DNA from: Saccharothrix longispora
GTDB lineage: Bacteria; Actinomycetota; Actinomycetes; Mycobacteriales; Pseudonocardiaceae
Direction: 5' to 3'
DNA length: 64,000 bases
Assembly (NCBI RefSeq): GCF_030852425.1
Contig: NZ_NSDM01000005.1
Span: 60,328 to 124,327 of the forward strand
Within the stretch, counting starts at the first letter, position 1. The number at the start of each line of letters is the position of its first letter. The notes under the pieces are model-generated. The model searched no databases, was not told where the DNA came from, and saw only the letters and a list, made by a program, of their open reading frames with translations. Below, in pieces: positions 26,922-34,345 of this stretch. A program made the position numbers and the translations under genes.

Positions 26922-27353
26922 TCAACTCGTCCGGTCGGTCGCCTGGCAGACGATCTCCGCCCACACGGTCTTGCCCGCGCCCTGTTGTCGCACGCCCCAC
27001 TCGGCGGCGATCTGCGACACGATCACCATCCCGCGGCCGCGGTGGCCGCCCAGCCTGGACCGACCCACCCGCACCCGGCCCCGGCTGCCGTCGTGGACCT
27101 CGACCCGGATGCGGCACGGGTCCTGGTCGCGGTGCAGCGCCACCCGGCGCGGCGCGGCGCCGTGGTCGTACGCGTTGGTGACCAGCTCGGTCACGACGAG
27201 GACGCAGTCCGTCACGTCGTCGTCCCCCAGGTCCGAGAGCGCCTCGCCCGCCCACCGGCGCACCGCCACCAGTGGTGGCACCTCGTCGGCGAGGTCGAAC
27301 GCCACGGTTCTGGCCTCGACCTCGCCCTCTTCTGCGACTGTCACGCCGATCAC
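26922..27353 (-). CDS. ATP-binding protein, anti-sigma/serine-kinase-like (HATPase_c_2)
   Basis: The 143-residue protein is an RsbW-type ATPase domain. It has the N-box VVTELVTNAYDHG (about residues 54-66), IRVEVHDGSRG, and G-box GHRGRGMVIVSQIAAEWGV. It resembles the protein at 12720-13103. It lies 70 bases downstream of a GAF-ANTAR gene on the same strand, so both may belong to one stress-signalling transcript. The partner sigma or anti-anti-sigma factor is not in the window. Confidence 0.85.
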   Translation of the reverse strand: MIGVTVAEEGEVEARTVAFDLADEVPPLVAVRRWAGEALSDLGDDDVTDCVLVVTELVTNAYDHGAAPRRVALHRDQDPCRIRVEVHDGSRGRVRVGRSRLGGHRGRGMVIVSQIAAEWGVRQQGAGKTVWAEIVCQATDRTS

Positions 27354-27423
27354 GCCCTCCCAGCTGAAGACGTGTAGTCCGTACCCCGTCGGCGAACGGC
27401 CGAATCCCCCCGACGCGGTGGCC

Positions 27424-28155
27424 TCAGCCGTCGGCCTGGCTGACGTCGTCGACGAACCGCTCCGCCAGGTCCCGCAGCTTGGGGTTCTCCCGCTGGGACC
27501 GGTCCACCGGCAGGTTGAACGCCTCCTCGGCGTCGACCTGGTGCACGGCCATCACGATGCCCTTGGCCTGGTCGATCACGGCGCGCGAGGTGAGGGCGCT
27601 CCGGAGCTGGTCGGCCTGCCGCCTGGCCCGCACGTAGCGGCGGGCGTTGCGCAGCCCGGCCTCGGCCGCCGTCGTGCAGAGCTCCAGCAGGGCGGCGTCG
27701 AGTTCGCGGAAGCCGTGGGTCCGCTCGCTGTAGAGGTTCAGCGAGCCGTGGTACTCGTCCTCCAGGACCAGCGGCGCGGACAGGTAGCTGGCCACGCCCA
27801 GGCCGTCGGCCGCCACGGCGAACGCCGGCCACCGCTCGTGCACCTCCGCCACCGCCACACGCTGCACCACGCGCGTCCGCGCCGCCTCCAGGCACGGCCC
27901 CTCCCCGACCCCGTACTGCGCCCGGTCCACCTCGGCGGCCCGCTCGCCGGTCAGCGCGACCGTCCGGGGCTCGCCGGCGTGCAGCACCGTCACGCTGGCC
28001 ATGTCCGCGCCGGGGATCGCGGAGACGACCTGCCGGCACACCCGGTCCATGATCGTCGCGAGGTCCTCCTCCTCGTCGAGGACCCTCGACAGCTCGTCCA
28101 GCGCGCTCGTGACGTCGTCGAGCCGGCTCACCAGCCCCGCGATCATCGGGTCCAC
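27424..28155 (-). CDS. GAF and ANTAR domain protein (RNA-binding antiterminator type)
   Basis: After a short helix comes a GAF sensor domain (about residues 25-165; GVGEGPCLEAARTR and SAPLVLEDEYHGSLNLY) and a C-terminal ANTAR domain (SALTSRAVIDQAKGIVMA, with SQRENPKLRDLAERFV). ANTAR domains bind paired RNA hairpins to prevent termination, so this is probably a signal-dependent antiterminator. GTG 28155 is chosen for the GAGGT upstream; GTG 28170 is possible. Its RNA target is not identified. Confidence 0.88.
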   Translation of the reverse strand: MDPMIAGLVSRLDDVTSALDELSRVLDEEEDLATIMDRVCRQVVSAIPGADMASVTVLHAGEPRTVALTGERAAEVDRAQYGVGEGPCLEAARTRVVQRVAVAEVHERWPAFAVAADGLGVASYLSAPLVLEDEYHGSLNLYSERTHGFRELDAALLELCTTAAEAGLRNARRYVRARRQADQLRSALTSRAVIDQAKGIVMAVHQVDAEEAFNLPVDRSQRENPKLRDLAERFVDDVSQADG

Positions 28156-28345
28156 CGGTACCTCACCCACCCGACCGCCCCCTCGTGCCGGGCCCGGGCC
28201 GCGTCCCGGCCGACCGGGGTCGTGACGCACGTCTCCCACGCCAGCGGTCACGTCCGCGTCAGCCGTTCCGTCACACCGGTGAACCTACCCGCCGGACGGC
28301 GGCGGGCCGTGCGGACGACGAGCCCCCGGCCGGGCGCCGGGCGGT

Positions 28346-28957
28346 TCACGCCGTGGGCAGCGGCGGCACGTCCACGCGGCCCAGGCCGTCCAGGCAGATG
28401 CGCAACTGCCGCCGCCACGCGCCGGGGAAGCGCTCCGCCGTCATCTGCACGACCAGGGTCAACGAGGACAGCAGGAGGGTGAGGTCGCCCGTCGTCACGT
28501 CGGGCCTCAGCACGCCGGCCTCCTGGGCCCGGGCGCGCAGGTCGTCGACGACCGGGTTGAGCAGGCGGGTGCAGTCCGGGGCGGGGCCGCGCCACGTGCC
28601 GCTGTAGGACTCGACGACGGCGCGGTGGCGGCCCTGGTTGGCCAGGGCCTGCTCGAAGAAGCCCTCCAGCGCGGCCCTCGGGTCGTCGGTGTCGGAGGCG
28701 GCCTGCCGGGCGGCGCACGCCCACGCGGTGAACTCGCGGTCGAGGATCGTGCCCAGCAGGTCGTCCTTGGTCGGGAAGTGGCGGTACAGCGTGCCCATGC
28801 CGACGCCGCTGCGCTGGGCGATCTCCCGCACGTCGACCGCGCTGCCCTGCTCGGCGAGCACCTCGGTGGCCGCCTCGATGATCGCCAGGCGGTTGCGCTC
28901 GGCGTCCGCGCGGCGACCGCGCCTGGCGGGGGCGTCGTGCTCGTCGGCGGCGGTCAC
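28346..28957 (-). CDS. TetR-family repressor divergent from an Old Yellow Enzyme gene
   Basis: The 203-residue protein has a TetR helix-turn-helix (RLAIIEAATEVLAEQG, then VREIAQRSGVGMGTLYRHFPTKDDLL) and a helical C-terminal ligand domain. The GTG start 28957 gives a short Arg-rich lead-in. Two near-identical palindromic sites at 28989-29040 separate it from the divergent OYE gene, so it is almost certainly that gene's repressor and autoregulated. Ligands of such pairs are often electrophilic enones or quinones that the OYE reduces. Confidence 0.92.
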   Translation of the reverse strand: MTAADEHDAPARRGRRADAERNRLAIIEAATEVLAEQGSAVDVREIAQRSGVGMGTLYRHFPTKDDLLGTILDREFTAWACAARQAASDTDDPRAALEGFFEQALANQGRHRAVVESYSGTWRGPAPDCTRLLNPVVDDLRARAQEAGVLRPDVTTGDLTLLLSSLTLVVQMTAERFPGAWRRQLRICLDGLGRVDVPPLPTA

Positions 28958-28988
28958 GGTCTCAGCATACTGCGCCGCGACGACTACC

Positions 28989-29040
28989 GGAGCAAGTGCT
29001 CCGCTTGTGCTAGCGTCGTTCAGGAGCACGTGCTCCGCTT
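28989..29040. promoter_or_regulatory. Doubled TetR operator, two GGAGCA-N2-TGCTCC palindromes
   Basis: GGAGCAAGTGCTCC (28989-29002) and GGAGCACGTGCTCC (29023-29036, perfect) are both followed by GCTT, giving two 18-base direct repeats with 17 matches. Their centres are 34 bp apart, a little over three helical turns. They lie between the divergent TetR and OYE starts. Confidence 0.85.
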
Positions 29041-29070
29041 ATTGTCCACGCCTCCCGGAGGACCCAGCAC

Positions 29071-30189
29071 ATGACCGCGCCCGAGTTCGTCGCGCCACTG
29101 TTCCGCCCGTTCGACCTGGGTGGCCTGACGCTGCCCAACCGCATCGTCATGGCGCCCATGACCCGCCAGTTCTCCCCCGGCGGCGTCCCCGGCGAGGACG
29201 TGGCCGCCTACTACGCGCGGCGCGCGGCCGGCGGGGTGGGCCTGATCGTCACCGAGGGCACCTACGTGGACCACCCCAGCGCCGGCGAGAGCGCCGACGT
29301 GCCGCGCTTCCACGGCGAGGAGGCCCTGGCCGGGTGGGCGCGCGTCGTGGAGGCGGTGCACGCCGAGGGCGGTCGGATCGTGCCGCAGCTGTGGCACGTC
29401 GGCCCCGCGCGCAAGCCCGGCGCGCCGCCGGTCCCGGACGCCCCCGTCCTGACGCCCTCCGGCCTGGCCCTCGACGGCACGCCGCTCGGCGAGGCCGGCC
29501 CGGTCCCGTCCCCGGCCGACCTGGACGCGGTCGTCGAGGCGTTCGCCGACGCCGCCGCCTCCGCGCAGCGCCTCGGGTTCGACGGCGTGGAACTGCACGG
29601 CGCGCACGGCTACCTGATCGACAGCTTCCTGTGGGCGGGCACGAACCGGCGCACCGACGCCTACGGCGGCGACCCCGTGGCGCGCACCCGGTTCGCGGCC
29701 GACGTGGTCACCGCCGTGCGCAAGGCCACCGGCGCCGACTTCCCCGTCGTCCTGCGCCTGTCGCAGTGGAAGCCCAACGCCTACGACGCGCGCCTGGCCG
29801 GGACCCCGCAGGAGTTGGAGGCGGTCCTGGCGCCACTGGTCGACGCGGGCGTCGACGTCTTCCACGCCTCCACCCGCCGCTACTGGGTGCCCGAGTTCGA
29901 CGGCTCGACCCTGAACCTGGCGGGGTGGGTCAAGAAGATCACCGGGCGCCCCACCATCTCGGTGGGCTCGGTGGGGCTGGACAACGAGTTCGTGGAGAGC
30001 TTCGCCGGCAGGACCTCGTCGACCACCGGCATCGACCGGCTGCTGGAGCGGCTCGGCGCGGACGAGTTCGACCTGATCGCCATCGGCCGCGCCCTGCTCG
30101 GCGACCCGGCGTGGGCCGAGAAGGTCCGCACGGGCCGCGTCGACGAGGTGACCGCGTTCACCCCGGCGGACCTCACCCGGCTCACCTGA
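29071..30189 (+). CDS. NADH:flavin oxidoreductase, Old Yellow Enzyme family
   Basis: The 372-residue FMN TIM barrel shows LGGLTLPNRIVMAPMTRQ, the substrate-binding LHGAHGYLIDSFLW, NRRTDAYGG and the phosphate-binding AIGRALLGDPAW end. OYEs reduce activated C=C bonds (enones, quinones, nitro-alkenes) with NAD(P)H. GGAGG lies 9 bases before the ATG. Control by the adjacent TetR is strongly suggested by the doubled operator; a detoxification role follows from the family. Confidence 0.94.
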   Translation: MTAPEFVAPLFRPFDLGGLTLPNRIVMAPMTRQFSPGGVPGEDVAAYYARRAAGGVGLIVTEGTYVDHPSAGESADVPRFHGEEALAGWARVVEAVHAEGGRIVPQLWHVGPARKPGAPPVPDAPVLTPSGLALDGTPLGEAGPVPSPADLDAVVEAFADAAASAQRLGFDGVELHGAHGYLIDSFLWAGTNRRTDAYGGDPVARTRFAADVVTAVRKATGADFPVVLRLSQWKPNAYDARLAGTPQELEAVLAPLVDAGVDVFHASTRRYWVPEFDGSTLNLAGWVKKITGRPTISVGSVGLDNEFVESFAGRTSSTTGIDRLLERLGADEFDLIAIGRALLGDPAWAEKVRTGRVDEVTAFTPADLTRLT

Positions 30190-30260
30190 TATCCCGTTGC
30201 GCGGCCCGGGCCGTTCCCCGACGATGTGGCGGCCCCACCCCACCCACCGGGAGATCGCAG

Positions 30261-30587
30261 ATGGCGGAGCACACGTACCGGGTCACGGTGCGCGGCCGGT
30301 TCACCGACCTGGACGAGGCCGGCCGCGCCAGGCTCCTGGCGGCGGCCGATCGGCACGACGTGCTGACCAACGGGTTCTCCGACGAGGGCGCGCTGTCCTA
30401 CGACCGGGCGCTGGACTTCTTCAGCTTCCGCGTCCAGCTGCGCGCCGAGGTGGAGGCCACCGATCGCAGGGTGCGCGACCGGGGCCTCGTCCTCGCCGCA
30501 CGGGCCGTCGAGGCGTACGGCGTGGACTTCCGCGACCTGCGCGCCACGGCCACCGACGTCGACCTGATCAAGGTCCGCCGCCGCTGA
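30261..30587 (+). CDS. DUF6204 family protein
   Basis: The 108-residue protein begins HTYRVTVRGRFTDLDEAGRARLL and continues with FDFFSFRVQL-like strands and a YGVDFRDLRATATDVD end, which I recognise as the actinobacterial DUF6204 family. It looks like a small alpha/beta fold with no catalytic motif. GGGAG sits before the ATG. It follows the OYE gene by 71 bases and could be on the same transcript. Function is unknown. Confidence 0.75.
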   Translation: MAEHTYRVTVRGRFTDLDEAGRARLLAAADRHDVLTNGFSDEGALSYDRALDFFSFRVQLRAEVEATDRRVRDRGLVLAARAVEAYGVDFRDLRATATDVDLIKVRRR

Positions 30588-30893
30588 GGGCGGCTACCCG
30601 CGGGTTCACCGGTGCGGGTCCGGCAGGTCCGCGGTCCGCACCGGGTCCGCCGGCGCAGGGCGGGCCGCCGCGTCGGCCTCCGCGACGTCGGAGGCGGGAC
30701 GCCGATCGACGTGCCGTCCGCGGCCGATCGCGCACGCGGCACCTCCTTCCACGTGGTCACCACCACGGCGTCCGGTGCCGCACCGTCGCCCGCGACGGCG
30801 CGTGATCGCCGTCATGCCCTCATAGCCCGAACGAGTGAGAGCGAGGACACCCGCACGCCGGAACACGGAGACGGGGCGTGACGTTGTACGAGA

Positions 30894-31048
30894 TGGTCGG
30901 TGCGGTCAGTGTCCCCCGGGCCTCACCCACAAAGCCTTCGCGGAAGACCGTTCGGCTGGAGCCGCGTCGAGCCCCTCGCCGAGAGGCGACCGCCGCACCG
31001 ACCACCAGAACCCGCCTCCGGTCGCCGTCTCCCCCCTCGGGCGACCGG
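30894..31048 (+). ncRNA. Candidate structured leader RNA, family not recognised
   Basis: A closing stem of 12 bp (TGGTCGGTGCGG 30894-30905 with CCGCACCGACCA 30993-31004) encloses about 87 bases with smaller possible hairpins, such as CGCGG/CCGCG and CCTC/GAGG. It is followed by a second perfect 9-bp stem (CCGGTCGCC 31018-31026 with GGCGACCGG 31040-31048) ending 10 bases before an ATG. A TACGAG -10-like element 2-7 bases upstream would start the RNA at the stem. Aptamer plus expression platform is a possible reading. I checked by eye for TPP, SAM-IV, cobalamin, glycine and ydaO hallmarks and saw none. Confidence 0.35.
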
Positions 31049-31058
31049 GGGCTTCCTC

Positions 31059-31163
31059 ATGTCCACAGTGGACTCGCCAGCCCACGCCCGGACCGCGCCG
31101 CGCGACCCTCGTGACAGATTTTTCGAGCGGACGGCATGGGATCGCGACCGACCGGGTACCTGA
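31059..31163 (+). CDS. Possible 34-residue ORF behind the leader RNA
   Basis: ATG 31059 opens MSTVDSPAHARTAPRDPRD and ends at a TGA after 34 residues, with DRFFERTAWDRDRP near the end. It is hydrophilic, with no signal or membrane segment. There is no strong Shine-Dalgarno (CTTCCTC precedes it). It may be the first codons of a lost gene or a short regulatory ORF. Low confidence; listed because it follows the structured RNA directly. Confidence 0.25.
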   Translation: MSTVDSPAHARTAPRDPRDRFFERTAWDRDRPGT

Positions 31164-31200
31164 GTGGTGCGGAGCAGGGCCCGCGAGGGATGGGTTGGCC

Positions 31201-31265
31201 GGCACCCTGCCGGTGGTGCGGATCGTGGTCGGGGCCACGCTCGGGGGCACCACCGGCAGGGTGCC
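31201..31265. terminator. Long hairpin (19-bp perfect stem), terminator or RNA element
   Basis: GGCACCCTGCCGGTGGTGC (31201-31219) pairs perfectly with 31247-31265. Inside the 27-base loop, CGTGG/CCACG forms a second small hairpin. No flanking genes converge here, so a simple terminator of a short transcript starting near 30895 is one explanation. Confidence 0.5.
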
Positions 31266-31404
31266 GACGTCTTTCCCGGGAATCCGGCCCCTCCGGGAAC
31301 GTCCCCCGCGCTCACCCCCACCGCGCCACACCCGAAGTCCCGTACCCCGGCACCGCCGATCGGTCCTGGTGCTCCCTCACCACCAACGGGTAGACCTGGT
31401 GCGT

Positions 31405-31420
31405 CGATCACCGTTGATCG
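31405..31420. promoter_or_regulatory. Operator-like palindrome CGATCA-CCGT-TGATCG
   Basis: A perfect 6-4-6 inverted repeat sits 4 bases before the GAGGAGG Shine-Dalgarno of the Tat-exported propeller gene. A bound regulator would block transcription or ribosome access. The regulator is not evident nearby. Confidence 0.55.
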
Positions 31421-31437
31421 GGACGAGGAGGCACGTG

Positions 31438-32925
31438 GTGGAAGGCGGAATCGGTCGTCGGACCCTGCTGCGCGGCGCGGGGGCGGCCGCGGCACTGCCC
31501 GCGGTGCTCGGCTCGCCGCACGTGGCGGCGGCCGCCGAACCGGGTGCGACACCGTTCGACCTGCACTTCGGGGTCACCCACAAGTACCGGCCGTTCGACC
31601 TGGTGGCGCCGCGGTTCGTGCAGTACGACAGCGCGCTGACACCCGCCCCGCGGGCCGCCGCGAACACGCTCGTCACGACCGGGGCGCGCCCCCGGGCGCC
31701 GTTCGGCTCCGTGCTGGTGGAGGTGCTCGGCACCGATCCCGGCGGCACGGTGGTCGCCGGGCTGGCGGGCGGTGGCACGTCGGTGCTGGGCACGGTCGAC
31801 CCGTCCGCCGGGCGCGCGACGATCGAGGTCACCACCAACGGCGCCACCACCGTGGTCAAGACCGCCGACGTGCGCGTGGCCGGCGCGTTCCGACTCGCCG
31901 TGGTGGTCAACGAGAACGCGGTCACCGTGCTGGTGGACCCGACCGGCACCGGCACGGGGTGGCAGCCGGTGCTGACCGAGCGGGACCGCGTGCGCGCCCT
32001 GGTGGACCTGCGCGTGCCGGACGTCCTCGGACGGCTCGACTACGCCTACGGCGGTCGCGGCGCGGTGCGCCTGGGTCGGGTGCGGGCGGGCTACTTCGGG
32101 CAGGCCGGCGTGCGCGACCCGCACCTGGTGCAGCACGCCGACGGCAGGCCGTTCATCCGCGACGGCAAGCTGTACCTGACCATGACCAACGCCGGGCTGG
32201 GGTTCTTCCAGCAGGCGCACTGGGCGGTGTGGACGCTCGACCTGGCCGACCCGACCCGCCTGGACCAGGTGGCGGTGCTGTTCTTCGCCCGCGACGGCGT
32301 CGTGCTGGGCGACCACGCCGGGCAGATCGTGTACGACGACCGGACCGGCCGGTTCATCCTGCTCATGAGTTCCTGGGGCGACTTCGACTTCAAGGGCGTG
32401 CACATCCGGCACGCCACGACGCGGGCCGACGTGCTGTCCGGCGTGCACGTGATCCCCACCGAACGCCTGCCGCTGCCGACGGCCGTCAGCTCGTGGGACC
32501 CTGCCCTGACCAGGGTCGACGGCCGCTGGCGGCTGGCGTTCGTGGAGAGCGAGGCGCAGCAGTCGGCGTTCGTCTTCCACCCCGCCCTGGCGGTGGGCCC
32601 GCGCGGAGCGGACTACGCCGAGTCGCTGACCCTGGTCGGCGCGGACCGCACCGTGGACCAGACCGAGGGCACGATCATCCAGCGCGTCGGCGGCGAGTGG
32701 TACCTGTTCGCCAGCGACGGCGACGCGCGGAACTACCCGGTGTACGACCTGGCGATGCGGAAGCTGGGCACGCTGGACGCCCCGTACGGCACGAACATCC
32801 CGCACCCGATGCTGGTCCAGGTCGGCCGCGAGTGGTGGATGATCACGTTCGACGGCACGCAGTACGCCGAACCCGTGCTCGGCTACGGCGGGCACGGCGA
32901 CCTGGTGCTGATGCGCGCACGCTGA
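31438..32925 (+). CDS. Tat-exported beta-propeller (GH43/GH32-like) protein
   Basis: The 495-residue protein starts with a twin-arginine signal (GRRTLLRGAGAAAALPAVLG, Ala-rich cleavage region). An N-terminal beta-sandwich-like domain follows. From about residue 220 there is a propeller-type domain with VRDPHLVQH, YLTMTNAGLGFFQQAHW, WDPALTRVDGRWRLAFVES and DQTEGTIIQRVGGEWYLF repeats, resembling GH43/GH32-type five-bladed glycosidases. The DPH and TEG acids could be catalytic. GTG 31438 is chosen because GAGGAGG lies 6 bases upstream. Enzyme specificity is unknown. Confidence 0.75.
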   Translation: MEGGIGRRTLLRGAGAAAALPAVLGSPHVAAAAEPGATPFDLHFGVTHKYRPFDLVAPRFVQYDSALTPAPRAAANTLVTTGARPRAPFGSVLVEVLGTDPGGTVVAGLAGGGTSVLGTVDPSAGRATIEVTTNGATTVVKTADVRVAGAFRLAVVVNENAVTVLVDPTGTGTGWQPVLTERDRVRALVDLRVPDVLGRLDYAYGGRGAVRLGRVRAGYFGQAGVRDPHLVQHADGRPFIRDGKLYLTMTNAGLGFFQQAHWAVWTLDLADPTRLDQVAVLFFARDGVVLGDHAGQIVYDDRTGRFILLMSSWGDFDFKGVHIRHATTRADVLSGVHVIPTERLPLPTAVSSWDPALTRVDGRWRLAFVESEAQQSAFVFHPALAVGPRGADYAESLTLVGADRTVDQTEGTIIQRVGGEWYLFASDGDARNYPVYDLAMRKLGTLDAPYGTNIPHPMLVQVGREWWMITFDGTQYAEPVLGYGGHGDLVLMRAR

Positions 32926-32930
32926 CCCCG

Positions 32931-33134
32931 CTACCGCCCGACGCCGTCGGCCGACTCCACCGCCCGCAGCACTTCGGCGAGGTCCGCGTAGTCCCGGTCC
33001 GGGATCGCGCGCAGCGCCTGCACGGCGGTGGGGTCGCCCCGGTCGACAGCCGCGTCGATCAGGTCGTTCCTGGTCGAGGGGGAGTCCGCCTCCCCGAGGG
33101 GTTCCTCCAGGTGGTCCCGGATCGTCGCCGCCAT
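32931..33134 (-). CDS. Small DUF2795-like protein
   Basis: The 67-residue protein reads AATIRDHLEEPLGEADSPSTRNDLIDAAVDRGD and ends AIPDRDYADLAEVLRAVES, the DUF2795 pattern (two short helical repeats with IP-x-x-x-Y). GGGAGG lies 5 bases before the ATG. A paralogue is at 61709-61918. The family is thought to be a small helical, possibly regulatory protein. It converges on the propeller gene with 5 bases between stops. Confidence 0.65.
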   Translation of the reverse strand: MAATIRDHLEEPLGEADSPSTRNDLIDAAVDRGDPTAVQALRAIPDRDYADLAEVLRAVESADGVGR

Positions 33135-33253
33135 CGTTCCTCCCGGTGCCCGCCGTGCCGTCCCGCAGCCCGTACCCCCGGTGGCCGGGCGAAACGGCGA
33201 CCACCGGGTCGGGGCCCTTCCGGCACACCCTGAGCAGCACACCGCAATTCTCG

Positions 33254-33272
33254 GATGCACGTGCATCTGCAC
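33254..33272. promoter_or_regulatory. Overlapping palindromes upstream of 33311
   Basis: GATGCACGTGCATC (33254-33267) is a perfect 14-bp palindrome that overlaps GTGCA-TC-TGCAC (33261-33272). They lie 40-57 bases before a hypothetical gene and 120 bases before the divergent DUF2795-like gene. Probably an operator for an unidentified dimeric regulator. Confidence 0.55.
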
Positions 33273-33310
33273 GGTAGAATCCGGGTGCATATCGCACTAT
33301 CGTGCTCGTC

Positions 33311-33643
33311 ATGTCGCTGCCACCGCCGTTATCGCACGCTTCCGTCGCCGTGTTGCGCACCGCCGTCGACCAGGCCATCTCCGCCTTGGGCGCCGCGCCC
33401 GCCGACGACCTCCGGCTCGACGCGGTCCTCGCCGACGTCGCCGACGCCGCACCCGACCTGTCCGAACCGGCCGATCCCGCCGACCTCGGCCCGGACGGCC
33501 CGGACAGGGCGCTGGCGGAGGCCCAGCGCATGCTCGTCATCGGGTTCCGGCGCGCCGCCGACGGTGACGTCGACGCCACCCGAACGTCGTTCCTCGCCGC
33601 GTCCACCGTGCTCAGCCGGATCGGCGGCGCGACCGCGGCCTGA
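33311..33643 (+). CDS. Hypothetical protein
   Basis: The 110-residue acidic protein is rich in Asp/Ala with helical character (VAVLRTAVDQAISALG, DRALAEAQRMLVIGFRRAADGDVDA) and no signal or membrane segment. I do not recognise a family. Start ATG 33311 or GTG 33302; no Shine-Dalgarno, and CACTATCGTG just upstream suggests a leaderless message. Its last 32 bases overlap the convergent TetR gene. Confidence 0.5.
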   Translation: MSLPPPLSHASVAVLRTAVDQAISALGAAPADDLRLDAVLADVADAAPDLSEPADPADLGPDGPDRALAEAQRMLVIGFRRAADGDVDATRTSFLAASTVLSRIGGATAA

Positions 33644-34259
33644 CCCCCCGCCCCGAGGACGGCCCCCGACAGGCGAGGCCGCGCAGGAGGGGCAGGTAGA
33701 TGTCGTCCACCAGTTCGGCGATCGTGTCGTCGGCGACGGGGACGCCGCACATCGTGGACTCGTTGCGGACCAGGTCGAGCGGGACGCGGGCCACCCGGTG
33801 GGGGATCTCGACCTCGGGCAGCTCACCCCGCGCCACGGCCCTCGCGACGATCTGCTCCACGGCCCCCGACAGCGGCGACTTCGAGGTCAGCCGATCACGG
33901 AGGACCTCCGCCACCTCCGGGTGGCGGAACGCCTCCCCCATCACGCCCGCGATCATCTCGTTCATCATCGAGTCCGCCCGGCGGGCCACCAGCGTGAACA
34001 GCGCCACCAGGTCTTCCCGCAGGTCGCCCGTGTCGACGGGGGTCGACGACACCGGCACGCGGTGACCCCACGCGGCCAGCACCAAGGCGGCCCGGCTCGG
34101 CCAGCGCCGGTAGACGACCGGCTTGCTCGTGCCCGCCCGCGCCGCCACCGCCTCCATCGTCAGGCGCGCGTAGCCGACCTCGGTCAACTCCGCCCACGCC
34201 GCGTCCAGGATGGCGGCCTCCAGCTCGGCGCCGCGGCGGCGCGACCTCGGTTCGGGCAC
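33612..34259 (-). CDS. TetR-family repressor of the adjacent ABC exporter
   Basis: The 215-residue protein has [49 protein letters not shown] as its TetR helix-turn-helix, followed by a TetR C-terminal domain of the type with ETTA/TRAF-like helices ([11 protein letters not shown]). The last 20 residues are Arg/Gly/Ser-rich. AGATACG-TTG-CGTATCT lies directly upstream of the start and between it and the divergent two-gene ABC exporter, so it likely represses the pump until a drug binds. Confidence 0.9.
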   Translation of the reverse strand: MPEPRSRRRGAELEAAILDAAWAELTEVGYARLTMEAVAARAGTSKPVVYRRWPSRAALVLAAWGHRVPVSSTPVDTGDLREDLVALFTLVARRADSMMNEMIAGVMGEAFRHPEVAEVLRDRLTSKSPLSGAVEQIVARAVARGELPEVEIPHRVARVPLDLVRNESTMCGVPVADDTIAELVDDIYLPLLRGLACRGPSSGRGVRPRSRRRSG

Positions 34260-34269
34260 CCTACTCCTT

Positions 34270-34286
34270 AGATACGTTGCGTATCT
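34270..34286. promoter_or_regulatory. TetR operator AGATACG-TTG-CGTATCT
   Basis: A perfect 7-3-7 inverted repeat lies 10 bases before the TetR start and 60 bases before the exporter start. The surrounding DNA is AT-rich and contains the promoters. Confidence 0.85.
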
Positions 34287-34345
34287 TATACGACGGGTCT
34301 ACCGTGCAAGCCTAAGACACGATCCGTTTCCTATGGGGGAAGTCC

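Larger units (their letters stand above)
30588..31437. other. Gene-poor interval of 850 bases
   Basis: No frame here gives a recognisable protein. The interval contains a candidate structured leader RNA (30894-31048), a 34-codon ORF behind it (31059), a long hairpin (31201-31265), and an operator-like palindrome just before the next gene (31405-31420). 30588-30890 shows nothing clear. Confidence 0.6.
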
